From positions 992,001 through 1,056,000 of the forward strand of contig NZ_VSSO01000001.1 in assembly GCF_008312885.1 (NCBI RefSeq): DNA of 64,000 bases. The letters run 5' to 3'. Every line of letters starts with the position of its first letter. Within the stretch, counting starts at the first letter, position 1. Shown one piece after another: positions 54,833-63,684 of the stretch. The DNA comes from Lolliginicoccus suaedae (GTDB lineage: Bacteria; Actinomycetota; Actinomycetes; Mycobacteriales; Mycobacteriaceae). The position numbers and the translations under genes were made by a program. A model generated the notes under the pieces. The model saw nothing but the letters and a program-made list of their open reading frames with translations. It had not been told where the DNA came from and made no database searches.

Positions 54833-54903
54833 GGCAAAAGCACCTGAAATTGCCAAACGCGATAGAAAGCGAGCTGGTTGTCCAGCATTTTCTATCGCGT
54901 TTG
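54833..54903 (+). repeat. Dispersed hairpin repeat, copy C
   Basis: GGCAAAAGCACC (54833-54844), ten bases, then a perfect 15-bp inverted repeat caaacgcgatagaaa (54854-54868) / tttctatcgcgtttg (54889-54903), spacer 20. Same flank and distance as copy A. It lies between the convergent hydrolase and DUF2752 genes. Confidence 0.85.
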
Positions 54904-55028
54904 CGGCTGCGCTGACGTTGGCCCGGCTGAGTTGACGTTGCCCTGGCTGCCCTGACGGTGACCTGGACACGGACGGTGGCCTGGCCGTGCCGACAAGCCG
55001 CGGCCGCGCAAGCGCGTCCCAGCCAGCT

Positions 55029-55556
55029 CTAGACGCGCAGCGACACGAACGGCTCGATCGGGATATTGCGGATGATGAACCACGCCAGAACCACCGCGAG
55101 GACAATCAGCGGAGCCCACCTCAGGTGCTGCCAGCTACGCACGAACCGTCCACGCAGTAGCCCCACCGTCCATGCACCGTAGCTCCACAGCACGAGCACG
55201 AGAGCCGCGACACCCACCGCGTTGTACGCGAAGGCACTGCCGAGATCCCCGCGGATCAGCGAGTACACCATGCGCGTGGAACCGCACCCTGGGCAGTTCA
55301 CCCCGAACAGCATCTTGCTCGGGCATTCCGGGATGATGCCGCCAGGAGTAGTCGGATCCGCCCAGTTGATCGCGACGCATCCCGCGGTCACCGCGAGAGC
55401 CACGCCAGCAGGGGCGGCCAGCGCGCGGGCGGTGTCCAGCACACTGGCCCGTGGCTGCCCCGAGACAGGGCCGGAACCGCGCGCAGGAGGTTGCATGGCA
55501 TCGCCCGCGTCCGCTGCGGCACGCGGAGCGCCGCTCGATCCCTGTCGCGAAGGCAT
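55029..55556 (-). CDS. DUF2752 membrane protein
   Basis: A 175-residue membrane protein with the DUF2752 signature IIPECPSKMLFGVNCPGCGS followed by TRMVYSLIRGDLGSAFAYN, and three helices. The Cys-x2-Cys may bind metal. An N-terminal Ala/Pro/Gly-rich cytoplasmic segment precedes the first helix. Only two bases separate it from the CD225 gene, so they form an operon. Function unknown. Confidence 0.88.
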   Translation of the reverse strand: MPSRQGSSGAPRAAADAGDAMQPPARGSGPVSGQPRASVLDTARALAAPAGVALAVTAGCVAINWADPTTPGGIIPECPSKMLFGVNCPGCGSTRMVYSLIRGDLGSAFAYNAVGVAALVLVLWSYGAWTVGLLRGRFVRSWQHLRWAPLIVLAVVLAWFIIRNIPIEPFVSLRV

Positions 55557-55558
55557 GC

Positions 55559-56059
55559 TCAGTACGTCGAGTAGCCCGCTGATGCGGACGCCGCGAACAG
55601 GAACACGAACATGAGGACATAGAACGCGACGATCAGCGCGTAGAACACACCGCCGACGATCGCGCCGATCTTGGCCCACTTCCTCGCCTCGGCTGCCGCC
55701 TCGTGCGCCGCCGCGTACTGGCCGAGCGCCCAGAGGTTATTGACGTTCGATGCCTTCACGATGGATACGATTCCCAGAGGCAGGCAGCACAGCACCGTCA
55801 CCAGGATGCCCCAGACCAGGCCATTGTCCGGCGGAGCTCCATAGTTGCCCGAACCACCGGGGGCCTGGCCATACTGCGGCTGCCCGTACTGGGACTGGCC
55901 GTACTGCGGCTGGCCATATGGTGACTGACCGTACGGGGGCTGGCTCTGCCCGTAGGCGGCATCCCCAGTGTGCCCGCTGGGATAGCCATACGGATCCTGG
56001 CTCGTGGCACCATTGGCATCGTCGCCCGGGTAGCCAGGATTGGTGGATTCGTTGCTCAT
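55559..56059 (-). CDS. CD225/dispanin membrane protein with Gln/Tyr/Pro-rich N-terminus
   Basis: A 166-residue protein. Residues 20-75 are low-complexity repeats of YGQP/YGQS (as in [15 protein letters not shown]), probably disordered. The C-terminal half is a CD225 domain with [20 protein letters not shown] and a second helix. CD225 proteins often pair with DUF2752 proteins, as here. Ribosome site gggga. Function unknown; membrane shaping is a family guess. Confidence 0.88.
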   Translation of the reverse strand: MSNESTNPGYPGDDANGATSQDPYGYPSGHTGDAAYGQSQPPYGQSPYGQPQYGQSQYGQPQYGQAPGGSGNYGAPPDNGLVWGILVTVLCCLPLGIVSIVKASNVNNLWALGQYAAAHEAAAEARKWAKIGAIVGGVFYALIVAFYVLMFVFLFAASASAGYSTY

Positions 56060-56272
56060 CGTTCCCCCTGATGATCACGGGCGACACCACGGCTACAGGA
56101 CTGCTCCAGGCAGCCATCGCGCGCCCCTGCGATCGTGACGACGTCCCCTCCAGGCGTCGCCACGAGATTTCCCAGGAACAATAGCGGATCGCTCACATCC
56201 GGCGATAGCACTTATGCGATGGCCCACACCGGGGGCTCTACGCGTAACATCCTGGTACGCCCAGGGCACCTC

Positions 56273-57013
56273 TCATGCTTGAGCCTGGCCAGGAGTCCCG
56301 GCCTCTCCGCCCGGCTGCGCCTGATCGGCATCCGTGGCCTTGCGCTTGGCGGCATGGGCCGCCTGCTGCTGCTGCATGGCGATGAGCTGCTGGTGCAGCG
56401 CCTTCGGCAGCGTGATCGGCAGAGGCGTGCGCACCGGCAACGGGGCATCACCACGGGTGACCACTGTTCCGCGCAGCACCTCGCGCGCGAGTCCCGCGAG
56501 ATCGCCATCGCTCGCACCCGTACCAGCCGGGCCCGCGGCCACCAGCCGGATCATCCAGCGGGGACCGTCCACCCCGATGAAGCGGATGTCAGCCTTCTCG
56601 GTCCGAGCGATGACCTCAGCACCCCACGGCCCTTGCTCCGTCTCGATGGTGGCGCCGTCGGTGGCGAGGGATGCGGCAAGCTCGTCACTGACCGTCAGCC
56701 ACTGCCCCGAGGAACGCGGCGCGGCGTACGCGACAACGGTGATGCGGCCGTGCTGCGTGGCAAGGTGCACGCCCTGCACTTCGCCGCCCTGCCCCATCTC
56801 GACCTGCACCTGTCCGCCAGCGGGTATCGGCAAGGAGACCGAGCCAAGGTTCAGGCGCTTCGGATCATCCGCTGCGACGTCCTTCTCCGACACATCGAAT
56901 GGTCCGTCGGACCGGTCCGATTGCTGGTCGGCGAGGTTCGGAGCGGCCGCCTCGGCAGCACCGGCCGACTCATCGCTTGCATCGGAGTTCTTGCTGCGGC
57001 GTAGAAAGCCCAC
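56273..57013 (-). CDS. DUF3710 family protein (Rv2696c-like)
   Basis: A 246-residue soluble protein. The N-terminus is acidic and low-complexity, then comes the DUF3710 core (KRLNLGSVSLPIPAGGQVQV; later WGAEVIARTEKADIRFIGVD), then a Gln/Ala-rich end. Function unknown; conserved next to dut in this order. GTG start with aggaaggg upstream. Confidence 0.87.
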   Translation of the reverse strand: MGFLRRSKNSDASDESAGAAEAAAPNLADQQSDRSDGPFDVSEKDVAADDPKRLNLGSVSLPIPAGGQVQVEMGQGGEVQGVHLATQHGRITVVAYAAPRSSGQWLTVSDELAASLATDGATIETEQGPWGAEVIARTEKADIRFIGVDGPRWMIRLVAAGPAGTGASDGDLAGLAREVLRGTVVTRGDAPLPVRTPLPITLPKALHQQLIAMQQQQAAHAAKRKATDADQAQPGGEAGTPGQAQA

Positions 57014-57127
57014 GTGAAGTCCCTTCCTGGGATCGCCAATCCTGCCCAGGGCCCAGCCCTGGGAACGTGCTCCTGGGGAGACGGGGCGAAAACGGTCGCC
57101 GCGCCCGCGCTCGCCATGCCTGCCAGC

Positions 57128-57619
57128 CTACGCGGGCGCATCCAGGCTCGCGTGGCCACCGCTGGAACCATAGCCGCCCGCGCCGCGGGTGGTGTCATCG
57201 AGCGATTCGACCTCAGCGAACCCGGCGAGCTCGACACGCTGGACGAGCAGCTGCGCGATGCGGTCACCACGCCGGACGTGGATGGGTTCCCGCGGATCGA
57301 GATTGATCAAGCACACCTTGATCTCCCCGCGGTACCCAGCGTCGACGGTTCCGGGGGTGTTGACTATCGACAGCCCGGTGCGCGCCGCGAGGCCCGAGCG
57401 GGGGTGGATCAGCCCGACGGTGCCGACTGGCAGCGCCACGGCGATCCCGGTGCCCACGAGAGCTCGCTCACCAGGCTCGATGACAATGTCCACGGTGGAG
57501 CAGAGATCCGCGCCGGCGTCACCGTGGTGCGCCCGGGCCGGGACCGGGATTCCTGGGTCGAGGCGGCGCAACGGAATGACGATATCCGTGCGGTTGCCTG
57601 CTGGGGTTTCGATGTCCAC
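57128..57619 (-). CDS. dut: dUTP diphosphatase
   Basis: Trimeric dUTPase that keeps uracil out of DNA and supplies dUMP. The 163-residue protein has the five motifs, including [53 protein letters not shown] and the C-terminal [11 protein letters not shown]. The GTG at 57619 is chosen: it lies eight bases after a TAGTCT hexamer and has no ribosome site, so it is probably leaderless; a start at 57655 would begin inside the divergent gene. Confidence 0.95.
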   Translation of the reverse strand: MDIETPAGNRTDIVIPLRRLDPGIPVPARAHHGDAGADLCSTVDIVIEPGERALVGTGIAVALPVGTVGLIHPRSGLAARTGLSIVNTPGTVDAGYRGEIKVCLINLDPREPIHVRRGDRIAQLLVQRVELAGFAEVESLDDTTRGAGGYGSSGGHASLDAPA

Positions 57620-57627
57620 GACCGGCG

Positions 57628-57637
57628 AGACTACCCT
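57628..57637. promoter_or_regulatory. Overlapping divergent -10 elements of dut and DUF3093
   Basis: Minus strand TAGTCT (57633-57628) is 8 bases from the dut GTG; plus strand TACCCT (57632-57637) is 7 bases from the DUF3093 GTG. The hexamers share two bases, so both promoters cannot be occupied at once. Confidence 0.6.
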
Positions 57638-57644
57638 GTGAAGC

Positions 57645-58199
57645 GTGCCGAGCAATGAATCCCCGGGACGCGAGTCCCACGCGTCACACGAGCCCCCAGC
57701 GAAACACGATCGGGACGCACCGCTACCGCGCGCCGGAACCTATCAGGAGCATCTGTGGGTGCCTTGGTGGTGGTGGCCGCTCGGCCTCGCCGCCGCGGCA
57801 CTCGTCGCCATGCAGTTCGCCATGGGTATCCGCAGCTTGCCCGCCGTGCTGCCGTTCATCCTTCTCGCGCCCGTTCCACTGTGGCTGCTGTGGCGGATGT
57901 CCCGCACGGAGATCGCGGTAGCCCCGGGCCCCGATGGCCAGGCCATGCTGCATGCGGGCAAGGCGCGCCTGCCGGTCTCGGTGATCGATCGCGTCGCCGC
58001 GATCCCTCCATCGGCGAAGCAGGCCGCGATGGGCCGCCAGCTCGACCCGACGGCATACGTGGTGCACCGGCCATGGATCGGTGCGCTAGTCCTCGTGGTG
58101 CTGGATGATCCCGAGGACCCGACGCCGTACTGGCTCGTCAGTACCCGGAACCCGGACGCGCTCGTCGCTGCACTGCAGGATCATCGCTCTCCCGCGTGA
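57645..58199 (+). CDS. DUF3093 membrane protein (Rv2698-like)
   Basis: A 184-residue protein with two adjacent membrane helices (near residues 40-80) following [20 protein letters not shown], and a C-terminal cytoplasmic domain ([20 protein letters not shown]). Matches DUF3093; function unknown. Probably leaderless from a GTG at 57645. Divergent from dut, as in mycobacteria. Confidence 0.87.
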   Translation: MPSNESPGRESHASHEPPAKHDRDAPLPRAGTYQEHLWVPWWWWPLGLAAAALVAMQFAMGIRSLPAVLPFILLAPVPLWLLWRMSRTEIAVAPGPDGQAMLHAGKARLPVSVIDRVAAIPPSAKQAAMGRQLDPTAYVVHRPWIGALVLVVLDDPEDPTPYWLVSTRNPDALVAALQDHRSPA

Positions 58200-58305
58200 G
58201 CAGCTGCACAGGCGGTCACGCATGGTCGCGCAGGGCAACACCATGCGGGCCCCATCGGCAGCTACCCCGCCACGCGCGTCCATGAAGGCCGCGACCTGCC
58301 AGGGC

Positions 58306-58605
58306 TCAGATGCAATCCTGGCAGATCAGCTCGCCGTTCTCGGTGCTCGCGAGGCGGCTCCGGTGGAAAACCAGGAAGCAGCTCGAGCAGGTGAACTCGT
58401 CGGCCTGCTTCGGTACGACCCGGACCGAGAGCTCCTCACCGGAGAGATCGGCTCCGGGCAGCTCGAATGATTCCGCTGTGTCCGCATCATCGATGTCGAC
58501 CACTGCGGACTGTGCTTCGCCACGGCGCGACGTCAGCTCGTCCAGCGAGCCGTCGGACAGTTCGTCCGCGTCGCTGCGCCGCGGCGCGTCGTAATCAGTA
58601 GGCAT
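58306..58605 (-). CDS. DUF4193 zinc-ribbon-like protein (Rv2699c-like)
   Basis: A 99-residue acidic protein beginning MPTDYDAPRRSDADELSDGS and ending with two Cys pairs (FTCSSCFLVFH and ICQDCI) that should bind zinc. DUF4193 members are short, conserved and reported essential in mycobacteria; the role is not settled. An aggggat ribosome site precedes the ATG. Confidence 0.9.
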   Translation of the reverse strand: MPTDYDAPRRSDADELSDGSLDELTSRRGEAQSAVVDIDDADTAESFELPGADLSGEELSVRVVPKQADEFTCSSCFLVFHRSRLASTENGELICQDCI

Positions 58606-59041
58606 CTTTCACATCCCCTATCCGGTTGCGCTGTTTCCAGACGCTGGTGCCCGCACCCCGTGCAACACATGAGCACGACCACGCATTTCCGCAACGCATA
58701 CCCTGCGCTGCTCCCGCGACGAGCGTGCCGTCGCAATGATCGGGCACAGAGTACGCGCGTGGTGGAAGAACGCAACATCCGGGCGATTTATGCCCGGACC
58801 GCGCCCCACCACGTGTGATCCACGCCTCGTCCGCGCGCCGCACGACAAGTGTTGGCCGCCAGACAATAGCCGACAACCCGCCGGATTGCCGAGAAATTCC
58901 ACGACATGCGCGCGATCGGCAGCGGAAGTCGCCACGAGCCGGCCCCAGCACGGCCCCTGCGAGCGAATGCGCGGCTACACTCGCGATGCCAGCACTCGGT
59001 GCCGGCACACCAGGTCGGCTGCGGAAAGGAACCCAAGCACC
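58606..59041. other. Long divergent spacer between DUF4193 and cei
   Basis: No gene is supported in these 436 bases; open frames lack ribosome sites and family features. A small hairpin (ccgggcgatttatgcccgg, near 58772-58790) lies inside. The region must hold both divergent promoters. Confidence 0.5.
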
Positions 59042-59689
59042 GTGGTCTCACAGATCACCGAAGCCCACTCCACCGACCCCAATGGCAGGCCGTACAAGCA
59101 TCGACGTCGCATTCCCGCGCTCATCGTGCTGATCCTGCTGGTCGGGGCCGTTGCCGTGGTATGGACCAGGGCCGTCTCGCTAGAGGAGCCGCCGGTCAAC
59201 GCGATCGATTGCCCAGCCCCGCCCCCGGGCGCGCCGGAGCTCGGCGAGGCCTTCTCGCGCAACGAGCTCGCCCAGGTGCCGCCCGCTCCCCTGCGCCTCA
59301 CGCAGGTCCGGGTGTACAACGCCAACGGCGAGGTCGGGCAGGCGTCGGCAGTGGCGGCACAGCTCAGCGAGCTCGGCTACCAGCCTGCCGCCGACGTGCA
59401 GGCGGGCAACGATCCGATATACACCGATCAGAACATGCAATGCCACGGCCAGATCCGATTCGGACCGGAGGGCCGCGCCGCGGCGAGCGCGCTGTGGCTC
59501 GCGGCGCCCTGTGTGGAGCTCATCGAGGATGCCCGGCCGGATTCGACCGTGGATCTTGCTCTCGGCACCTACTTCGGTGACATCTCGCCCACTCCCGAGG
59601 GCGAGGCCGTGATCGATCTGCTGCGCTCGGGCGACGGCGGCGGCCCCACCACTGATCTCGTGGAGAAGGCCCGCGCGGCCCTGTGCTAG
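59042..59689 (+). CDS. cei: Envelope integrity protein Cei (LytR_C domain)
   Basis: A 215-residue protein with a basic N-terminus, one membrane helix (ALIVLILLVGAVAVVW) and an extracytoplasmic LytR C-terminal-type domain (RLTQVRVYNANGEVGQASAV). Four Cys residues are outside the membrane. In M. tuberculosis the homologue (Rv2700) is needed for envelope integrity. GTG start with aaggaa ten bases upstream. Confidence 0.9.
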   Translation: MVSQITEAHSTDPNGRPYKHRRRIPALIVLILLVGAVAVVWTRAVSLEEPPVNAIDCPAPPPGAPELGEAFSRNELAQVPPAPLRLTQVRVYNANGEVGQASAVAAQLSELGYQPAADVQAGNDPIYTDQNMQCHGQIRFGPEGRAAASALWLAAPCVELIEDARPDSTVDLALGTYFGDISPTPEGEAVIDLLRSGDGGGPTTDLVEKARAALC

Positions 59690-59717
59690 TGGCGCTGCGC
59701 TGGTGGCGCTGCGCTGG
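59690..59717. repeat. 14-bp tandem repeat after cei
   Basis: tggcgctgcgctgg occurs twice head to tail directly after the cei stop, followed by a partial third copy (tggc). Confidence 0.75.
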
Positions 59718-59765
59718 TGGCTAGGTTTCCTGGGCGCGCGGGTTTCCATGCGCGGTGAGCACGAT

Positions 59766-59814
59766 TGTGCGAATAACGACAGCAAATGCTTGATGCGCTG
59801 TCGTTTTTCGCACA
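59766..59814. terminator. Bidirectional hairpin between cei and the suhB-like gene
   Basis: 18-bp arms tgtgcgaataacgacagc and gctgtcgtttttcgcaca (one mismatch) with a 13-base loop, between convergent genes. Same build as the repeats at 20.8, 34.0 and 54.8 kb, different sequence. Confidence 0.7.
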
Positions 59815-59866
59815 GTCACGCCCGCCCCCATCGCCGGGCACACTCACGCCCGCCCCCCAGCGCCAC

Positions 59867-60751
59867 CTAGAGCGCCCGCAGCGCCCCCGCCTCGCCGAGC
59901 AGCCCCTGGAACGCTTCGGCGACACCCGGCGCGGCTCCGATGGTGACGATGCCGTCGCTGCCGGATGAATCCGCGGGTGGAGTCACGAGCACCGCGCCCG
60001 CCTCCTCCGCGATGAGGCTTGCGGCTGCCCAGTCCCAGGGGTGCAATCCATGCTCGTAGTAGGCGTCGACACGCCCGGCCGCGAGCAAGCAGAGATCGAT
60101 CGCGGCCGACCCGATGCGACGGATGTCCCGAACCTCCGGCAGCAGGTGCGCCACGATGCTGCCTTGCTCGGCGCGCCGGGCCGGATCGTAGCCGAAGCCG
60201 GTGGCCACGAGGGCGTGGCCCAGATTGGTCTCGGTGGTGCAGCGCAGGCGCTCGGGCTTGCCGCCCGGACCGTGCTGCCAGGCCCCGTGACCGCGCGCGG
60301 CGGAATAGATGCGTCGCCCGGGCACGTCAGCGACCGCGCCGGCGATGCTGGTGCCGTCGAGCTGCGCGGCGATCGACACGGCATAGGCGTCGATGCCGTA
60401 GAGGAAGTTGACGGTGCCGTCGATCGGGTCGATGACCCACCGGATGCCGGTGGTGGATGCGGCGCCGCCGCCCTCCTCGCCGAGGATGCTGTCCCCGGGG
60501 CGAAGCGTGGCGAGCCTGGTCCGGATGAGCTCCTCGGATTCCTGGTCAACGATCGTGACGGGATCGGTGGCGGTGGACTTGGTGCTGACGGCACCGTCGC
60601 GGGCCTGGCCCTCGATGACCTCGGCGCGGCGCTGGCGCACCAGCTCGGCAGCCTCGGCGGCTAGTTGCTCGGCGATGGCGCGCAGGGCTTCCGGATCGCT
60701 CGCTGATGACGCATGGGCTTGGTGGCTGCTGTTTTCCGGCACGCGGACCAT
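59867..60751 (-). CDS. suhB: Inositol monophosphatase-family protein
   Basis: Mg-dependent phosphatase of about 294 residues. Metal-binding motifs are ILGEEGGG (Glu), WVIDPIDGTVNFLYG (D-P-I-D-G-T) and YEHGLHPWDWAAASLIAEEA (W-D). It matches SuhB of mycobacteria by sequence features and by its place opposite ppgK. Inositol release would supply the PIM pathway encoded at 14-16 kb. Start uncertain: ATG 60751 has no ribosome site. Confidence 0.9.
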   Translation of the reverse strand: MVRVPENSSHQAHASSASDPEALRAIAEQLAAEAAELVRQRRAEVIEGQARDGAVSTKSTATDPVTIVDQESEELIRTRLATLRPGDSILGEEGGGAASTTGIRWVIDPIDGTVNFLYGIDAYAVSIAAQLDGTSIAGAVADVPGRRIYSAARGHGAWQHGPGGKPERLRCTTETNLGHALVATGFGYDPARRAEQGSIVAHLLPEVRDIRRIGSAAIDLCLLAAGRVDAYYEHGLHPWDWAAASLIAEEAGAVLVTPPADSSGSDGIVTIGAAPGVAEAFQGLLGEAGALRAL

Positions 60752-60855
60752 CGTGCTGCATCGCGCGGGTCGGCGCCAACGGGGCAACGGCCCCGATACA
60801 GTGATCGTCTGGAATGTTCCGCCCCTCTTGCCGTCCGCACACCGGGAGCCAGACC

Positions 60856-61686
60856 ATGAACGATCATGCTCGCCAATCCGCGCCTGCCTCCGGGTCCGCA
60901 GGCCGTTCGGGGATCGCGCCGTCGGTCGGGCCAGGCCAAGGCATCGGGCTCGGTGTGGATGTCGGAGGGAGCGGCGTGAAGGGCGCGCTAGTGGATCTCG
61001 CCACCGGGGAGCTGGCATCGGATCGGCACCGGATCGACACGCCGCAGCCGGCAACGCCGGAGGCAGTCGCGGGAACGATCGCAGAGATCGTGGAGGGCTT
61101 CGGCTGGGATGGGCCCGTCGGGGTCGCGCTGCCCTCGGTGGTCAAGGATGGCGTGACGCTCACCGCAGCGAACATCGATGCGCGCTGGATCGGCCTGGAT
61201 GCCCGCTCGGTGCTCGGGGCGGCGCTCGGCGGTCGCGCGGTCACCTTGCTCAATGACGCGGATGCCGCGGGGCTCGCCGAGCAGCAGCTCGGGGCCGGGC
61301 GCGACGCGCGGGGCCTGGTGATGATGCTGACGTTTGGCACGGGGATCGGTTCGGCGCTGCTCTACAACGGCGTTCTCGTCCCCAACACCGAGCTCGGGCA
61401 TCTCGAGGTGGGCGGCGCCGAGGCCGAGCATCGCGCAGCAGCCTCGGTCCGCGAGCGCAGCGGCATGTCGTGGGAGGAGTGGTCGGTGGAGGTCACAGCG
61501 GTGCTGCGGACATTCGAGGCGCTCTTTGCCCCTGATCTTTTCATCGTGGGTGGCGGCGTGAGCAAGAAGGCGCACAAGTGGTTGCCGCTGGTCGAGGTCG
61601 CTACGCCCATCGTTCCCGCGGAGCTGCGGAACACCGCTGGCATCGTCGGCGCGGCCCTCGCAGCACGCCAGGATTCTGTGCTCTAG
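60856..61686 (+). CDS. ppgK: Polyphosphate glucokinase
   Basis: ROK-family kinase that phosphorylates glucose using polyphosphate or ATP. The 276-residue protein has the phosphate motif [18 protein letters not shown], the catalytic Asp in [14 protein letters not shown], and [20 protein letters not shown] followed by GHLEVGG. The usual zinc Cys motif of ROK proteins is absent, as in other PpgK. A gggag ribosome site precedes the ATG. Lies before sigA as in mycobacteria. Confidence 0.95.
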   Translation: MNDHARQSAPASGSAGRSGIAPSVGPGQGIGLGVDVGGSGVKGALVDLATGELASDRHRIDTPQPATPEAVAGTIAEIVEGFGWDGPVGVALPSVVKDGVTLTAANIDARWIGLDARSVLGAALGGRAVTLLNDADAAGLAEQQLGAGRDARGLVMMLTFGTGIGSALLYNGVLVPNTELGHLEVGGAEAEHRAAASVRERSGMSWEEWSVEVTAVLRTFEALFAPDLFIVGGGVSKKAHKWLPLVEVATPIVPAELRNTAGIVGAALAARQDSVL

Positions 61687-61731
61687 GCGTGGCGAATCGC
61701 CATCGCGCGCCGTTCCACCTGATGGAATCGT

Positions 61732-61737
61732 TACAAT
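61732..61737 (+). promoter_or_regulatory. Candidate -10 element for sigA
   Basis: TACAAT, a good vegetative -10, lies 45 bases after the ppgK stop and about 110 bases before the sigA start. It is embedded in gttcca...tggaac inverted halves (61712-61742). No well-spaced -35 is evident. Confidence 0.5.
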
Positions 61738-61846
61738 GGAACGCGTCTCGCTTTCGCGGGCTCATTCACATGGACTTTTCGCCAGCCAGATCCCGCTGAG
61801 GATCGCCTGGCTTGCCGCCGCACGACGAAGTCACGAAAGGGCGTAC

Positions 61847-63487
61847 GTGGCATCTACTGAAACCCCAAGTTCTGCCGATTCCGCATCTGGTTCCGGCACG
61901 GCACCCGCATCGGCGCCGAAGCGCACCGCAGCCCGGAAGGCCCCGGCCAAGAAGGCCCCGGCCAAGGCTGTCAAGCGCACGGCGGCGAAGAAGGCCGCGC
62001 CCGGAGCCGCCGCTGATGCGAACACGATCGCTGCGGACGCGCCCGTGCTGCCAGCGGAGGATACTGCCCAGCCAGCGGCCAGCGATGCTGGCTCGACCAT
62101 GCCATCGAAGCCGGCGGGACGTGCTCCCGCGGCGCGCAAGGCCACGCCTCGCAAGGCCGCCGCGACTGCTTCCAGCGACACGGCTGCTGCCGCCGAGGAG
62201 AGCGCGAGCACGGAGGACGCCGCTCCTGCCCGCAAGACGGCCGCGCGCAAGTCGCCAGCGAAGAAGGCCGCCACCAAGCGAGCACCAGCCAAGAAGGCCG
62301 CTGCCAAGGCTGCCCCAGCAAAGGCCGGGGCTGCCCCGGATGCCGCGGAAACCGGCGACGATGCCGCTATCGAGACCGAGCCCACCGACGACATGATCGC
62401 CGAGCCTGACCTGGCGGACGTCGACGAGCCCGCCGCCCCGAAGCGGCGCGCGACGAAGCGGACCGCGGAGAAGGAGGAGAAGTCCACCGAGACTGATTCG
62501 GACTTCGTGTGGGACGAGGAGGAGTCCGAGGCCCTGCGGCAGGCCCGCAAGGATGCCGAGCTGACGGCGTCCGCGGATTCGGTGCGCGCCTACCTCAAGC
62601 AGATCGGCAAGGTCGCCCTGCTCAACGCGGAGGAGGAGGTCGAGCTCGCCAAGCGCATCGAGGCTGGCCTGTTCGCCGCGGAGAAGCTGCGGCGGGCCGC
62701 GGAGGCGGGCGAGCGCACGAGCCCGCAGGCGCGGCAGAACCTCAGCTGGGTGACGCGTGACGGCAACCGGGCGAAGAACCACCTGCTCGAGGCGAACCTT
62801 CGACTCGTGGTGTCGCTGGCCAAGCGCTACACCGGCCGCGGCATGGCTTTCCTGGATCTCATCCAGGAGGGCAACCTGGGCTTGATCCGCGCGGTGGAGA
62901 AGTTCGACTACACCAAGGGCTACAAGTTCTCGACGTATGCGACGTGGTGGATCCGCCAGGCCATCACCAGGGCGATGGCGGACCAGGCCCGGACCATCCG
63001 TATCCCCGTGCATATGGTGGAGGTCATCAACAAGCTCGGTCGCATACAGCGCGAGCTGCTGCAGGATCTCGGCCGGGAGCCCACGCCGGAGGAGCTTGCC
63101 CGGGAGATGGACATCTCGCCGGAGAAGGTGCTGGAGATCCAGCAGTACGCGCGCGAGCCGATCTCCCTCGATCAGACGATCGGTGACGAGGGCGATAGCC
63201 AGCTTGGTGATTTCATCGAGGACAGCGAGGCCGTGGTAGCGGTCGATGCGGTGAGCTTCACCTTGCTCCAGGATCAGCTGCAGTCCGTGCTCGAGACGCT
63301 TTCCGAGCGTGAGGCGGGGGTGGTGCGGCTGCGCTTCGGCCTCACCGATGGCCAGCCCCGCACGCTCGATGAGATCGGACAGGTGTATGGGGTGACGCGC
63401 GAGCGGATCCGCCAGATCGAGTCGAAGACGATGTCGAAGCTGCGCCATCCGAGCCGCAGCCAGGTACTGCGCGACTACCTGGACTGA
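61847..63487 (+). CDS. sigA: Primary RNA polymerase sigma factor
   Basis: Housekeeping sigma-70 of 546 residues. The first 210 residues are Ala/Lys/Pro-rich with many PAKK/ARK motifs (as in [19 protein letters not shown]), then an acidic stretch. Region 1.2 begins [20 protein letters not shown]; region 2 has [20 protein letters not shown] and [15 protein letters not shown]; region 4.2 is [20 protein letters not shown]. The GTG at 61847 is chosen because aaaggg precedes it; an ATG at 61736 lies in the promoter region. A long basic N-terminus is usual for actinobacterial SigA/HrdB. Confidence 0.96.
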   Translation: MASTETPSSADSASGSGTAPASAPKRTAARKAPAKKAPAKAVKRTAAKKAAPGAAADANTIAADAPVLPAEDTAQPAASDAGSTMPSKPAGRAPAARKATPRKAAATASSDTAAAAEESASTEDAAPARKTAARKSPAKKAATKRAPAKKAAAKAAPAKAGAAPDAAETGDDAAIETEPTDDMIAEPDLADVDEPAAPKRRATKRTAEKEEKSTETDSDFVWDEEESEALRQARKDAELTASADSVRAYLKQIGKVALLNAEEEVELAKRIEAGLFAAEKLRRAAEAGERTSPQARQNLSWVTRDGNRAKNHLLEANLRLVVSLAKRYTGRGMAFLDLIQEGNLGLIRAVEKFDYTKGYKFSTYATWWIRQAITRAMADQARTIRIPVHMVEVINKLGRIQRELLQDLGREPTPEELAREMDISPEKVLEIQQYAREPISLDQTIGDEGDSQLGDFIEDSEAVVAVDAVSFTLLQDQLQSVLETLSEREAGVVRLRFGLTDGQPRTLDEIGQVYGVTRERIRQIESKTMSKLRHPSRSQVLRDYLD

Positions 63488-63520
63488 CCATCCGGCCAAC
63501 GAGCAACGTTTCCCCGCCCT

Positions 63521-63560
63521 GATCATCCCCAGTGTGCTGGATGTCACACTGGGGATGATC
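63521..63560. terminator. Perfect 16-bp palindrome after sigA
   Basis: gatcatccccagtgtg, an 8-base loop, then its exact complement, 34 bases after the sigA stop. No T-run. Position suggests a terminator; the perfect symmetry would also suit a protein-binding site for the next gene. Confidence 0.6.
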
Positions 63561-63684
63561 CGGGAACAATGTGGGCTTCCCGTTCGTCTATCCCTATGAC
63601 AGGAGATGCGATCCCGCGATCCCCGGTGTTCCACGATCGCATCGCCGAACCCCAGGTGCCCACGGGCTCCGGAATGGAGGAGAC

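Noticed and set aside
58595-59008. Leftward 137-codon frame in the DUF4193-cei spacer
   Set aside because: No ribosome site or recognisable domain, and its end overlaps the DUF4193 start.
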